Origin: Desulfobulbaceae bacterium
GTDB taxonomy: Bacteria > Desulfobacterota > Desulfobulbia > Desulfobulbales > Desulfobulbaceae
Assembly (NCBI GenBank): GCA_011322715.1
Contig: DRLX01000126.1
Coordinates: forward strand, 1-16,872
Direction of reading: 5' to 3'
Length of the DNA: 16,872 nucleotides
The first letter of the stretch is position 1; each line of letters starts with the position of its first letter. Shown piece after piece: positions 1 through 7,055 of this stretch. The translations under genes and the position numbers were made by a program. The notes beneath the pieces are model-generated. The model did no database searches. It worked only from the letters and a program-made list of their open reading frames with translations, and was not told where the DNA came from.

Positions 1-1
1 G

Positions 2-541
2 CCGATCGTCCGTGTTCTGCCGTTGAAAAAGGTACGGGCCGGGTTGGTCATCACCGGTTCCGAAGTGTTTTATGGGCGCATTGAAGACAGATTTGAACAG
101 GTGTTACGCGAGAAGTTAGCCGAACTTGGTTCAGAGGTGGCCATGGTCGGCTTTGCTCCGGATGATCCCGGCAAGATTGCCGCAGAAATCAAAAAATGTC
201 TTGAGGCCGGTGCCGACCTTATTATCACTTCCGGCGGTATGTCTGTTGATCCCGACGATGTGACCCGCATGGGTATTAAAGAGGCCGGTGCCGAAGATAC
301 CGTGTATGGCACTCCTGTGCTGCCCGGCGCCATGTTTCTGGTCGGAAGGATTGGTAATATCCCCGTGCTGGGCCTTCCCGCCTGTGGAATGTTTCACAAG
401 ATTACCATTTTTGATCTGATTCTTCCCAGAATCCTGACCGGAGAGCGTATCGGTAGACGGGAACTGGCGGACATGGGGCATGGAGGGCTGTGTCGAAATT
501 GTAAACAGTGTCGTTATCCGGTTTGTAACTTTGGGAAATAA
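2..541 (+). CDS. Molybdopterin-binding (MoCF/Mog-domain) protein, C-terminal part; 5' end outside window
   Basis: The reading frame is open to the left edge, so this is the 3' part of a longer gene; the TTG at 23 need not be a start. The visible 179 residues form a MoaB/Mog/MoeA-type molybdopterin-binding fold. It opens with a beta strand and TGSEV turn (AGLVITGSEV), followed by the family motif TSGGMSVDPDDVTR and the loop PGAMFLVGRIGNIPVLGLPACGMF. The tail carries a cysteine cluster (HGGLCRNCKQCRYPVCNFGK, four Cys) that could bind a metal. Family members bind molybdopterin or the molybdenum cofactor and often sit near molybdoenzyme or formate dehydrogenase genes. The exact substrate and partner enzyme cannot be told from this fragment. 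It runs in the same direction as the next gene but is separated from it by 337 bases and a palindromic repeat, so co-transcription is doubtful. Confidence 0.85.
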   Translation, partial: PIVRVLPLKKVRAGLVITGSEVFYGRIEDRFEQVLREKLAELGSEVAMVGFAPDDPGKIAAEIKKCLEAGADLIITSGGMSVDPDDVTRMGIKEAGAEDTVYGTPVLPGAMFLVGRIGNIPVLGLPACGMFHKITIFDLILPRILTGERIGRRELADMGHGGLCRNCKQCRYPVCNFGK

Positions 542-675
542 GTTGTGTGGTCTGTTTATTGCAAAAGAATTAGCCTGTGAGACTTCGAAAATGGGGTACT
601 CGTGACGACTTACGGCTATTTTATTTGCCGGAATCCAGGGAAACTGCTATCCTGTAAATAGGAGCATTAGCTTTA

Positions 676-833
676 GGCCACCTTGAAAAATTGCCTTTTC
701 GCCCGATCTCTGCGTTACAGGAAAATGAAAAATTCTCACATATGACCAATATGCTGTGCTTTTTAATTTTGCTGTTCCTCGGAGTCTACGCTTACCTGAC
801 CTCGAACGAAAATTCTAATTTTTCAAGGCACCC
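676..833. repeat. Long imperfect palindromic intergenic repeat, copy 1 (about 155 bp)
   Basis: The outer arms are a perfect 12-bp inverted repeat, CCTTGAAAAATT (681-692) and AATTTTTCAAGG (817-828). A further pair is TTTTCG (696-701) with CGAAAA (807-812). At the centre is a small hairpin, CATAT (739-743), loop GACCA, ATATG (749-753). The element shares a 19-base block TCGGAGTCTACGCTTACCT (779-797) with a second palindrome at 13213-13231. It also shares a central hairpin of the form CRTAT-GACYA-ATAYG and a GGCACCCT right end with that copy. It is therefore a copy of a dispersed, non-coding, hairpin-forming repeat. It lies just upstream of the delta-60 gene, so it may form part of that transcript's leader or of a terminator for the gene before. 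Confidence 0.75.
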
Positions 834-866
834 TTTCTTCATGTGCCATGCTGCAGAATTTCGGGC

Positions 867-871
867 AGGAG
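867..871 (+). promoter_or_regulatory. Ribosome-binding site that sets the delta-60 protein start
   Basis: AGGAG lies 7 bases before the ATG at 879. It decides for this start over the in-frame ATG at 843, which has no Shine-Dalgarno sequence and would put a Cys/Arg-containing stretch in front of a clean signal peptide. Confidence 0.75.
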
Positions 872-878
872 ATGTATT

Positions 879-3446
879 ATGTTGAAAACATTTTTGCATT
901 TGATCATTATCGCCGGTCTGTTCTTTGGAAGTTCTGTCGTATCCCATGCCGGTGAACTGGATGCCGCCTTTGGCGTTGACGGGCGCGTTTCCCTTGAGAT
1001 CGGCGCCTATGGTGATCGCGCCCAGACCGTTGTTATTCAAAAGGACGGAAAAATTCTCCTGGGTGGTTCTGCCGCCAATGATGAATCACTGGCCGTGTCC
1101 CTTCTTCGACTTCTTCCCGACGGCAGCCCCGACCCCGAATTTAACGGGGACGGTACGGTTCTCGCCGATATCAGCAGTGCTGATGATGAAATTCTGGCCC
1201 TTGCTCTGTCAGCTGATGGCGACATTGTTGCCGGCGGCTACACCGGCAACGGCAGTGATCGGGATTTTCTCCTGATGCGTTTTCATGCCGATGGCTCAAT
1301 AGACACTGATTTCGGTGATCATGGTCGGGTCATTACCCCTGTCGGTAATAGTGATGATGAGATTACGGCCCTTGCCGTTGATAAAAACGGTGACATCTTG
1401 GCGGCAGGCAATGCCGCCGGGACCAAAGGCCGTGTCGTTGTTCTCGGTCGATATCTGCAGGATGGTCGTCTTGATACCGATTTCGGAGACCAGGGAATGA
1501 GTCTGACCGGGGTCGGCGTCGATGCCCTGGCCCAGGGCATGGTGCTTGATAAGGAGGAGGGCCGTATCCTTGTTTCCGGTTCCTATACGGACGGCACTCA
1601 CACTCGGTTGATGCTTGCCGGTTTTACCGATGATGGTCGCCTGGACGCCGGTTTTGGTAGTGAAGGCATCGGCACGACGTTAAGCAGTGATGAGGTGTCC
1701 GAGGGCTATGGCATGTATCAGGCTGAAAATGGTGATTTCTATGTCGCCGGTTCGGTTGGGACGGAGGGAGAGCGGGCGGCCGCTCTTTTCCGTTTTACCC
1801 GCAATGGTCGTGCTGATACCGCGTTTGGCGATAATGGCATCCTGGTGACTGAAATCGGACCGGAGGATGATGTCCTGTACAGTCTTGCCGGTGATGCGGA
1901 GAGTTTGAATGGAGCCGGCTTTACCACGACAAATGGTAATCGTGATTTTTTGCTGATTACCTATGACCGGCCAAATGACGGCACTCCTTATTCTGCCGCA
2001 GAGCAGGAAAACAAGGGGGCAAGCCTGCATATCGGCGATCTGCAGATCAAGAAATCGTTGTCCTCCTTTAAACCGGAACCTGAACCGGATGGAAATCAAC
2101 TGCTGCCGGCCGTTGTCACCACCTCTTTTGGAGCCGGTGAATCGGTGAGTTACGGCCTGGCCATGCAAAAGGACGGTAAAGTGGTTACCGTGGGCACGGC
2201 TGGTGACAACGGTACCACCAGCGCCGTGGTGGCCCGTTACAGTAAGAGTACGACCTTGAAAACAGCCGCCGGCGGGTCGGTGGACAATAATGTTTACATA
2301 ACCACCCTGCCCATTACCGATATCAAGGCGACCGGGGCCTTTTCCGGCGGCAATATCAATGCGGCGCTTGGCTCGGTTACCCAGCGGGGGGTTGTTTTCT
2401 CCATTGCTCCCTATCCGGTCTGCAAAGGCGATTGTGCCACCGGCGGCAGCGGCGGCGGCTTTGATGGTGGTGGGGATTCCGGTGGTGGTTCCGGGGGAGG
2501 AACGGACACAACCGCTCCGGTCGTTACCAATACAACTCCCGGAACCTTTACCTTGGCGGACTCCATAAGGCTGTCCGTAACAACAAATGAAAATGCAACC
2601 TGTAAGTATAACAAAGATTCGGATGTTTCCTTTGATTCAATGACGGGCACGTTCGGCGGGGCGGGAAGTACGAGCCATACAAGTGATGTGCTGCCGCTCA
2701 AGACTCCAATTTCCTACAATTATTTTGTACGCTGCAAGGATAGTTCAGGCAATGAAAATTCTACGGGATTAGAGATTACCTTTACCGTGACCAATGCAAC
2801 CTCTTTCCTGCCGATTCATCCCCTTGATGACGCAGGTCACCTGCTGGTTGATGCCTCCGAAACTATAGGAAATTTTCTGGTTCCATCCGTTCATGCCCAG
2901 GCAGTCGACGACAATACAACACCTGCCGTAACGACCACTACGTCGACGTCCTCTTCGTTGAAGTTGCTGAAAGAAGGATTTACCAATGACGGCGGTGGCA
3001 CAGGTCTGTACAGCTCCATTCTCAAGGATCTGGCTCCGGATACCCGGTACTATGTTCGCGCCTATGCCATCGTCGGTGGCGTGACGTATTATGGCCCTCA
3101 AATTCTCTTTGAAACGTCCAGCGCCTGTTTCATCGCCACTGCCGCCTATGGGTCGCTGCTTGATCCGGCCGTCGTCGTGTTGCGCGAGTTCCGGGACCAT
3201 TACCTGAACACGAATTCCATCGGCAGAAAATTTGTTGCCTGGTATTATACTAATTCACCTCCATTTGCCGACAGGATAGCGGCCTCACCCCGATTGCGGT
3301 TTGTGACCCGCATTCTGCTGGTACCGGTGATCGGTGCAGGTTGGCTTTTTCTGCATCCGCCGGCGGCGGGAATACTGCTTCTCCTGCTCTCTCTGGTGAC
3401 CATTGCAGCCCGGCGAAGACATCGCAGTTCATCCCTACTAGCCTGA
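879..3446 (+). CDS. Exported delta-60 repeat protein with nested Ig/Fn3-like region and C-terminal CFI-box membrane anchor
   Basis: This is an 855-residue secreted or surface protein of unknown specific function. Residues 1-24 are a signal peptide with a likely cut at SHA|GEL. Six copies of the delta-60 repeat (LDxxFGxxGxV ... DGxIxxxG) begin near residues 28, 85, 142, 198, 255 and 312, a period of about 57. A seventh, diverged copy lies near 417-440, so a propeller-like fold is possible. A Fn3-like domain seems to start at about 465-514 and finish at about 694-748. Between the halves are a Gly-rich linker (about 522-541) and an Ig-like module starting DTTAPVV with Cys575 and Cys619. Residues 750-759 read CFIATAAYGS, the hallmark of the CFI-box C-terminal domain. 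Two hydrophobic stretches (about 811-826 and 828-844) and a basic tail (RRRHR, 845-849) follow. The gene lies 50 bases before gspG, so the protein may be a client of that system (inference). Confidence 0.85.
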   Translation: MLKTFLHLIIIAGLFFGSSVVSHAGELDAAFGVDGRVSLEIGAYGDRAQTVVIQKDGKILLGGSAANDESLAVSLLRLLPDGSPDPEFNGDGTVLADISSADDEILALALSADGDIVAGGYTGNGSDRDFLLMRFHADGSIDTDFGDHGRVITPVGNSDDEITALAVDKNGDILAAGNAAGTKGRVVVLGRYLQDGRLDTDFGDQGMSLTGVGVDALAQGMVLDKEEGRILVSGSYTDGTHTRLMLAGFTDDGRLDAGFGSEGIGTTLSSDEVSEGYGMYQAENGDFYVAGSVGTEGERAAALFRFTRNGRADTAFGDNGILVTEIGPEDDVLYSLAGDAESLNGAGFTTTNGNRDFLLITYDRPNDGTPYSAAEQENKGASLHIGDLQIKKSLSSFKPEPEPDGNQLLPAVVTTSFGAGESVSYGLAMQKDGKVVTVGTAGDNGTTSAVVARYSKSTTLKTAAGGSVDNNVYITTLPITDIKATGAFSGGNINAALGSVTQRGVVFSIAPYPVCKGDCATGGSGGGFDGGGDSGGGSGGGTDTTAPVVTNTTPGTFTLADSIRLSVTTNENATCKYNKDSDVSFDSMTGTFGGAGSTSHTSDVLPLKTPISYNYFVRCKDSSGNENSTGLEITFTVTNATSFLPIHPLDDAGHLLVDASETIGNFLVPSVHAQAVDDNTTPAVTTTTSTSSSLKLLKEGFTNDGGGTGLYSSILKDLAPDTRYYVRAYAIVGGVTYYGPQILFETSSACFIATAAYGSLLDPAVVVLREFRDHYLNTNSIGRKFVAWYYTNSPPFADRIAASPRLRFVTRILLVPVIGAGWLFLHPPAAGILLLLLSLVTIAARRRHRSSSLLA

Positions 3447-3496
3447 GGGCACATTGTTTTTTGTATTGATTAGATAAATTTTTTTATGGTTTTTTT

Positions 3497-3952
3497 ATGC
3501 ATATGAAGAATAAACGACAGTCTATTGCCCAACAGGGCTTCACCCTCATCGAGCTTATGGTGGTCATGGTTATCCTCGGTATTCTGGCGACCATGATCGT
3601 GCCTCGCATTATGGACCGGCCGGAAGAGGCCAGACGCACCAAGGCGGCCATTGACATTCAGGCCCTTGAGCAGGCCTTGAAGCTGTATAAACTTGATAAC
3701 GGTAAATATCCAACGACCGAGCAGGGGTTACAGGCCTTGGTGGAACCGCCCTCTGTCGGTAAGCTGGCTAAAAGATGGCGCAAGGGGGGCTATCTTGATA
3801 AGAACAAGGTGCCCAAAGACCCCTGGGACAATGATTTCGTCTATATCAGTCCGGGGCTGCATTCGGATTTTGATCTGATGTCCTACGGCGCCGACGGTGA
3901 ACCCGGCGGTGAGGGCAATGACGCCGATATCAACAACTGGGAACTCAAATAA
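3497..3952 (+). CDS. gspG: Type II secretion major pseudopilin GspG
   Basis: GspG is the major subunit of the periplasmic pseudopilus that pushes substrates through the secretin. The 151-residue precursor has a short basic leader ending in QQG, and the prepilin cleavage site is G14|FTLIE with the conserved Glu at mature +5. The N-terminal hydrophobic helix (FTLIELMVVMVILGILATMIVP) is followed by the typical GspG signature YKLDNGKYPTTEQGLQAL. The acidic, Gly-rich C-terminus (GADGEPGGEGNDADINNW) fits the calcium-binding loop of the family. The start could be ATG 3497 or ATG 3503, two codons later; neither has a clear Shine-Dalgarno sequence, as the leader is a run of T-rich DNA. It is the first gene of the gspG-H-I-J-K block. 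No consensus promoter is evident in the 50-base gap upstream. Confidence 0.96.
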   Translation: MHMKNKRQSIAQQGFTLIELMVVMVILGILATMIVPRIMDRPEEARRTKAAIDIQALEQALKLYKLDNGKYPTTEQGLQALVEPPSVGKLAKRWRKGGYLDKNKVPKDPWDNDFVYISPGLHSDFDLMSYGADGEPGGEGNDADINNWELK

Positions 3953-4008
3953 TTTTTTGAGAATTCTTTTATTTATATCTGAAAATCACCGGTAGCAAGG
4001 AGCTAACC

Positions 4009-4602
4009 ATGCCGACGTTGGTGGTTTTCATCGTTCGTTGTGGCTGGATTACCTGGTCCAGCTATGCTGGTTTATCTCCCCGGTTTCTGCAACAACGTCG
4101 AAAAAACGGCTTTACCCTGATGGAGTTGCTCGTTGTCATGGTATTGCTCTCCCTGTTGACCGCCTTTGCCGTGCCCAAAATCCGTACTTCCCTGTTTACC
4201 GATCAACTCAAGGCAACGGCCCGTAAACTGATTGGCCTTGTCAATGAAACCGGGCAGCAGGCCAGGATTGAACATCGGCCGTACCTGCTGATTTTTGATC
4301 CTGCAGCGCGGGTCTTTACGGTCCGGGCCGCCGAGAACAAAGAGGCAAATACACCCCTGTCCATCCGGCCGCTGTATCTGTCGTCCGGTGTTCGGGTTGT
4401 TGATTTCAGCTCGGTTCATGGGGGCAAGAGAGATTCGGGCGAGCTCAAACTTATGTTTTCCAAAAAGGGGTATGTCGATAAAACCCTGATCCACTTACAG
4501 GATGATTCAGGCCGGGAAATGACCCTGGCTCTGTCACCCTTTCTCGGCGTCACCAGGTTATATGATTCTTATAGGACGCTTGAACAGGATACCTTCCAAT
4601 GA
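4009..4602 (+). CDS. gspH: Type II secretion minor pseudopilin GspH, with unusually long leader
   Basis: GspH is a minor pseudopilin thought to sit near the tip of the pseudopilus. The prepilin motif is KNG|FTLMELLVVMVLL, with Glu at mature +5. The mature part (about 163 residues) begins with the usual hydrophobic helix and a GspH-like beta domain. The ATG at 4009 is backed by a good Shine-Dalgarno sequence (AAGGAG, 3997-4002, 6 bases away), so the 34-residue leader seems real. That is long for a prepilin leader, and it has a hydrophobic patch (LVVFIV) of its own. The gene follows gspG by 56 bases, and its stop overlaps the gspI start (ATGA), so translation is probably coupled. Confidence 0.93.
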   Translation: MPTLVVFIVRCGWITWSSYAGLSPRFLQQRRKNGFTLMELLVVMVLLSLLTAFAVPKIRTSLFTDQLKATARKLIGLVNETGQQARIEHRPYLLIFDPAARVFTVRAAENKEANTPLSIRPLYLSSGVRVVDFSSVHGGKRDSGELKLMFSKKGYVDKTLIHLQDDSGREMTLALSPFLGVTRLYDSYRTLEQDTFQ

Positions 4603-5012
4603 TGGTTCGATCCCGAGCGGGATTCACACTTCTTGAGGTCATGGTTTCGGTGACCATTATCGGTATTGCCCTGGTCACCTTGATTGGTGCCCAATCGCAA
4701 AGTATTTCCATAGCCACCGCCTCCCGTTTTGAAACCACGGCATCCCTGCTGGCCAGACAGAAGATGACCGAACTTACCCTTGCTGGTTTTGATGAACTGC
4801 AGTCGGATGAAGGAGATTTTGATGAGGACTTTTCCGACTATCATTGGAAGGTAGATATCCGGGAGCTTGGTGAGGATGATACGGGTATCAAAGACGGTGA
4901 TGATATGTTGAAGGCCGTTGATCTGACAATAACATCTGATCTTGAGACGGATGAACGGTTTGTCGTTCGTCGGATCATGATGGCGCCCATTAAGCCGGTC
5001 GGTTCGTCGTGA
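4599..5012 (+). CDS. gspI: Type II secretion minor pseudopilin GspI
   Basis: GspI is a minor pseudopilin that initiates assembly of the GspI-J-K tip complex. The precursor is 137 residues. It has a short basic leader (MMVRSRAG), cleavage at G8|FTLLE and Glu at mature +5. The family sequence LLARQKMTELTLAGF follows the hydrophobic helix. The remainder is acidic. The ATG at 4599 overlaps the gspH stop by four bases, and a second ATG at 4602 is an equally possible start. The stop overlaps gspJ, so gspH-I-J look translationally coupled. Confidence 0.94.
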   Translation: MMVRSRAGFTLLEVMVSVTIIGIALVTLIGAQSQSISIATASRFETTASLLARQKMTELTLAGFDELQSDEGDFDEDFSDYHWKVDIRELGEDDTGIKDGDDMLKAVDLTITSDLETDERFVVRRIMMAPIKPVGSS

Positions 5013-5749
5013 TGAAGATGAGGGGCTCGCGCAGTGGACCGGACGGGAACAGGCTTCTTCGCTGTTGTCGCGGATTTACTCTGCTGGAGATCATGCTGGC
5101 AACCGTGATTCTGGCCTTAGTCGTCAGTATGATCACCCTGTCGCTTTCCGGATCGCTCCGGGTTGTGGAGGCTACCCGGGACCAGGGCGATCTCTACTAT
5201 CGGGCCCAGGTGGCCATGGAGCGAATCTGCCGGGACCTGGAATCGGCAATCCTGACCGATGACGGCGAGTTCGTCGGCCATCCGGTTGAGGGTGGGGAAA
5301 TAAAACAGGCTGTCTTACGCTTTGTCTCCATGGCCCATCAGGTCTTTGATCCAAAAAAAGGCCATCCCGGTATGGCGGAAATCAGTTATCTGCTGACACG
5401 GGACCCTGAGGATAATGGGCAAATGCTTTTATTGCGCAGTGATCAGGTGGTGGTGCCGCGTGAAAAAAAAAAGGATGGACGGAAAGTCGGCGACAATGGT
5501 TTTTTGCTTACCGATCATCTGCGCTCCGTGGTATTTACTTATTTTGATGCCCGGGGAGAAGAGCATGATTCCTGGGACACACGGGTTGATCCGGACGCCG
5601 GAGTCGACGAAAAAAAACGCAAACATCGGCTGCCGACGGCGGTTGGCTGTACCCTGGAGTTTCGGCTGGATACTGACCGGGAAACCGGCCTGCGTTTTCA
5701 AACCAAAGTCTTGCTCCCCACCGGCATGATCAGCGCAAGTGGGCGGTAA
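5012..5749 (+). CDS. gspJ: Type II secretion minor pseudopilin GspJ
   Basis: GspJ is a minor pseudopilin of the tip complex with GspI and GspK. The prepilin site is CCRG|FTLLEIMLATVILALVV, with Glu at mature +5 and a 21-residue basic leader. The conserved GspJ features QVAMERICRDLESA and a C-terminal beta domain (VGCTLEFRLDTDRETGLRFQTKV) follow. I take the ATG at 5012 (TGATG junction with the gspI stop) as the start. A GTG at 5009 directly before it is in frame and cannot be excluded. The length of 245 residues is normal for the family. A Lys-rich loop (EKKKDGRK) coded by A-rich DNA lies in the middle. Confidence 0.92.
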   Translation: MKMRGSRSGPDGNRLLRCCRGFTLLEIMLATVILALVVSMITLSLSGSLRVVEATRDQGDLYYRAQVAMERICRDLESAILTDDGEFVGHPVEGGEIKQAVLRFVSMAHQVFDPKKGHPGMAEISYLLTRDPEDNGQMLLLRSDQVVVPREKKKDGRKVGDNGFLLTDHLRSVVFTYFDARGEEHDSWDTRVDPDAGVDEKKRKHRLPTAVGCTLEFRLDTDRETGLRFQTKVLLPTGMISASGR

Positions 5750-5761
5750 TTCGGATATCTT

Positions 5762-6889
5762 ATGAAACACGATTGGAGTTTTCTTCCATTGCGGTTGTGT
5801 CAGAAAAAGGGTATCCGTCATTATATTCATGCCGTATTTGTCGACGATTCAGGGATGGCCCTGTTGATGACTCTGGCCGCCATCAGCTTTCTGGTCGCCG
5901 TTACCGTTGATCTGGCAACCAGCGTTAACTGGCAGATGCAGGCTTCACGTGGTCTGCAGGAGTCCGTGCGCATGGATGAGGCGCTTATCTCCGGCCTTAA
6001 TCTTGTCCGTGCCTCGTTGTTTGCCGATCAGCGGAAACAACACTATGACACCCTGCTTGACGGGTGGAACACTCCAGATGAAGAGGCCCTGCACACGCTC
6101 TTTGCCGGTATGCAGCTCTCCGTCCATGTGCAGGACATGTCGGGCAGGATTCAGATTAACCGACTGGTAGGGAGCAAAAAAAATACAAAGAACCAGGGCA
6201 GGGGGGCACGGCGTCAACCGGGATCAAAGGTTCCGGGAAAAGTAAACGGCAAGAACCCTGAAAAATTACAGCGCGAGCTCTGGATTCGTTTTCTTCTCTC
6301 CGGAAAATTTGGTGTTGAAGGGCGGCAGGAGGCTGTAGCCCTGGTTGACGCCCTCAGCGATTGGCTGGATGAGGACGATAATGAGCGGGACCACGGAGCG
6401 GAAAGCGGCTATTATCAGTCGCTCGATACACCATATGTCTGCAGGAATGGTCCGTTGCAGTATCCGGAAGAGCTGCTGCTGGTTAAGGGCTTTACCCGGA
6501 AGCTGGTGTATGGAGACAAAGAACATGAGGGAATTATTGACTATTTGACAATTTATGGTCAGGATGGCAAAATAAATATAAACACCGCGCCTCCCCGTGT
6601 CCTGCAGGCGCTGGCCCCCGGAGTGGATGAAGACATGGTTGGCGCACTTATCACCTTCCGAAAAGAAAAAGAGAATCTTGGCGCCCTGAAAAATCCGCAA
6701 TGGTACCGGCATGCTCCTGATTTCCCGGGTGATATTGTCTTTGATGGTAACCTCGTCACGACGATAAGTTCGTATTTTCTGGTGACCATAACAGCGGACA
6801 TCAACGGATTGGAGCAAACCGGTGCAGGGTTTCTTTATCGGGACCCACAAACAAAGGAGCAGGATCTATTGAGCTGGCGGGTGGACTGA
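5762..6889 (+). CDS. gspK: Type II secretion minor pseudopilin GspK
   Basis: GspK is the largest minor pseudopilin; it caps the pseudopilus tip. The 375-residue protein has a 31-residue leader and a prepilin-like site DDSG|MALLMTLAAISFLVAVTVD. The +5 Glu is absent, as is normal for GspK. Conserved family segments are SDWLDEDD (from residue 199), the ESGYY and LDTPYVCRNGPLQYPEELLLVKGF region, and YGQDGKININTAPPRVLQAL. The acidic SDWLDEDD stretch fits the calcium-binding part of the family. A Lys/Arg/Gly-rich insert at about residues 137-170 looks disordered and is not a usual family feature. The gene starts 12 bases after gspJ. A REP-like pair separates it from gspL. Confidence 0.93.
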   Translation: MKHDWSFLPLRLCQKKGIRHYIHAVFVDDSGMALLMTLAAISFLVAVTVDLATSVNWQMQASRGLQESVRMDEALISGLNLVRASLFADQRKQHYDTLLDGWNTPDEEALHTLFAGMQLSVHVQDMSGRIQINRLVGSKKNTKNQGRGARRQPGSKVPGKVNGKNPEKLQRELWIRFLLSGKFGVEGRQEAVALVDALSDWLDEDDNERDHGAESGYYQSLDTPYVCRNGPLQYPEELLLVKGFTRKLVYGDKEHEGIIDYLTIYGQDGKININTAPPRVLQALAPGVDEDMVGALITFRKEKENLGALKNPQWYRHAPDFPGDIVFDGNLVTTISSYFLVTITADINGLEQTGAGFLYRDPQTKEQDLLSWRVD

Positions 6890-6928
6890 ATCTGATGACT
6901 GTTACTCATGACTTCGCCCCAACCGGGA

Positions 6929-7013
6929 TACAGGAGCGGATTTGTCCGCGATATTTTTTCATGGTTGTTGCGATTGTTCACCACATAACAGGCGAATCAA
7001 TTCGCCCCTACGG
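6929..7013. repeat. REP/BIME-like inverted pair of small palindromes between gspK and gspL
   Basis: Two related palindromic units face each other. The left unit, CAGGAGCGGATTTGTCCGCG (6931-6950), forms GCGGA/TCCGC with loop TTTG. The right unit, read on the minus strand, is TAGGGGCGAATTGATTCGCC (7010-6991); it forms GGCGAAT/ATTCGCC with a two-base loop. Aligned, they share the pattern AGGRGCGRATT-G-TYCGC, and the differing stem bases change in pairs (G-C to A-T). Two related palindromes in inverted orientation around a 40-base spacer match the layout of a bacterial interspersed mosaic element. The left unit is followed by a T-run and may act as a terminator. Confidence 0.6.
6936..6959 (+). 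terminator. Possible intrinsic terminator after gspK
   Basis: A GC-rich 5-bp hairpin (GCGGA, loop TTTG, TCCGC) is followed by GATA and six T. It lies 47 bases after the gspK stop and coincides with the left half of the REP-like pair. The stem is short and the T-run is offset by four bases, so termination may be partial or absent. Confidence 0.35.
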
Positions 7014-7055
7014 CACGTACAATAATTGTTGATGGTGTCGTGAAATAAAAAAAAC

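Larger units (their letters stand above)
542..878. other. Intergenic region of 337 bases holding a palindromic repeat
   Basis: No protein-coding gene is supported here. An open frame at 691-885 runs through the palindrome and into the next gene in another frame, and it has no family resemblance. The first part (542-675) shows no clear promoter, terminator or RNA gene. The middle (about 676-833) is a long imperfect palindrome, listed separately. The last 45 bases contain the ribosome-binding site of the next gene (AGGAG at 867-871). Confidence 0.6.

Noticed and set aside
843..878. Longer start for the delta-60 protein at ATG 843
   Set aside because: No Shine-Dalgarno sequence precedes it, and it would place MPCCRISGRRCI before a good signal peptide that has its own AGGAG.
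691..885. Open frame of 64 codons upstream of the delta-60 gene
   Set aside because: It runs through the palindromic repeat and into the next gene in another frame, has no ribosome site and shows no family resemblance.
2870..2910. VPSVHAQA inside the delta-60 protein looks like a signal peptidase site
   Set aside because: It is internal, not preceded by a long enough hydrophobic core, and lies between two extracellular modules.
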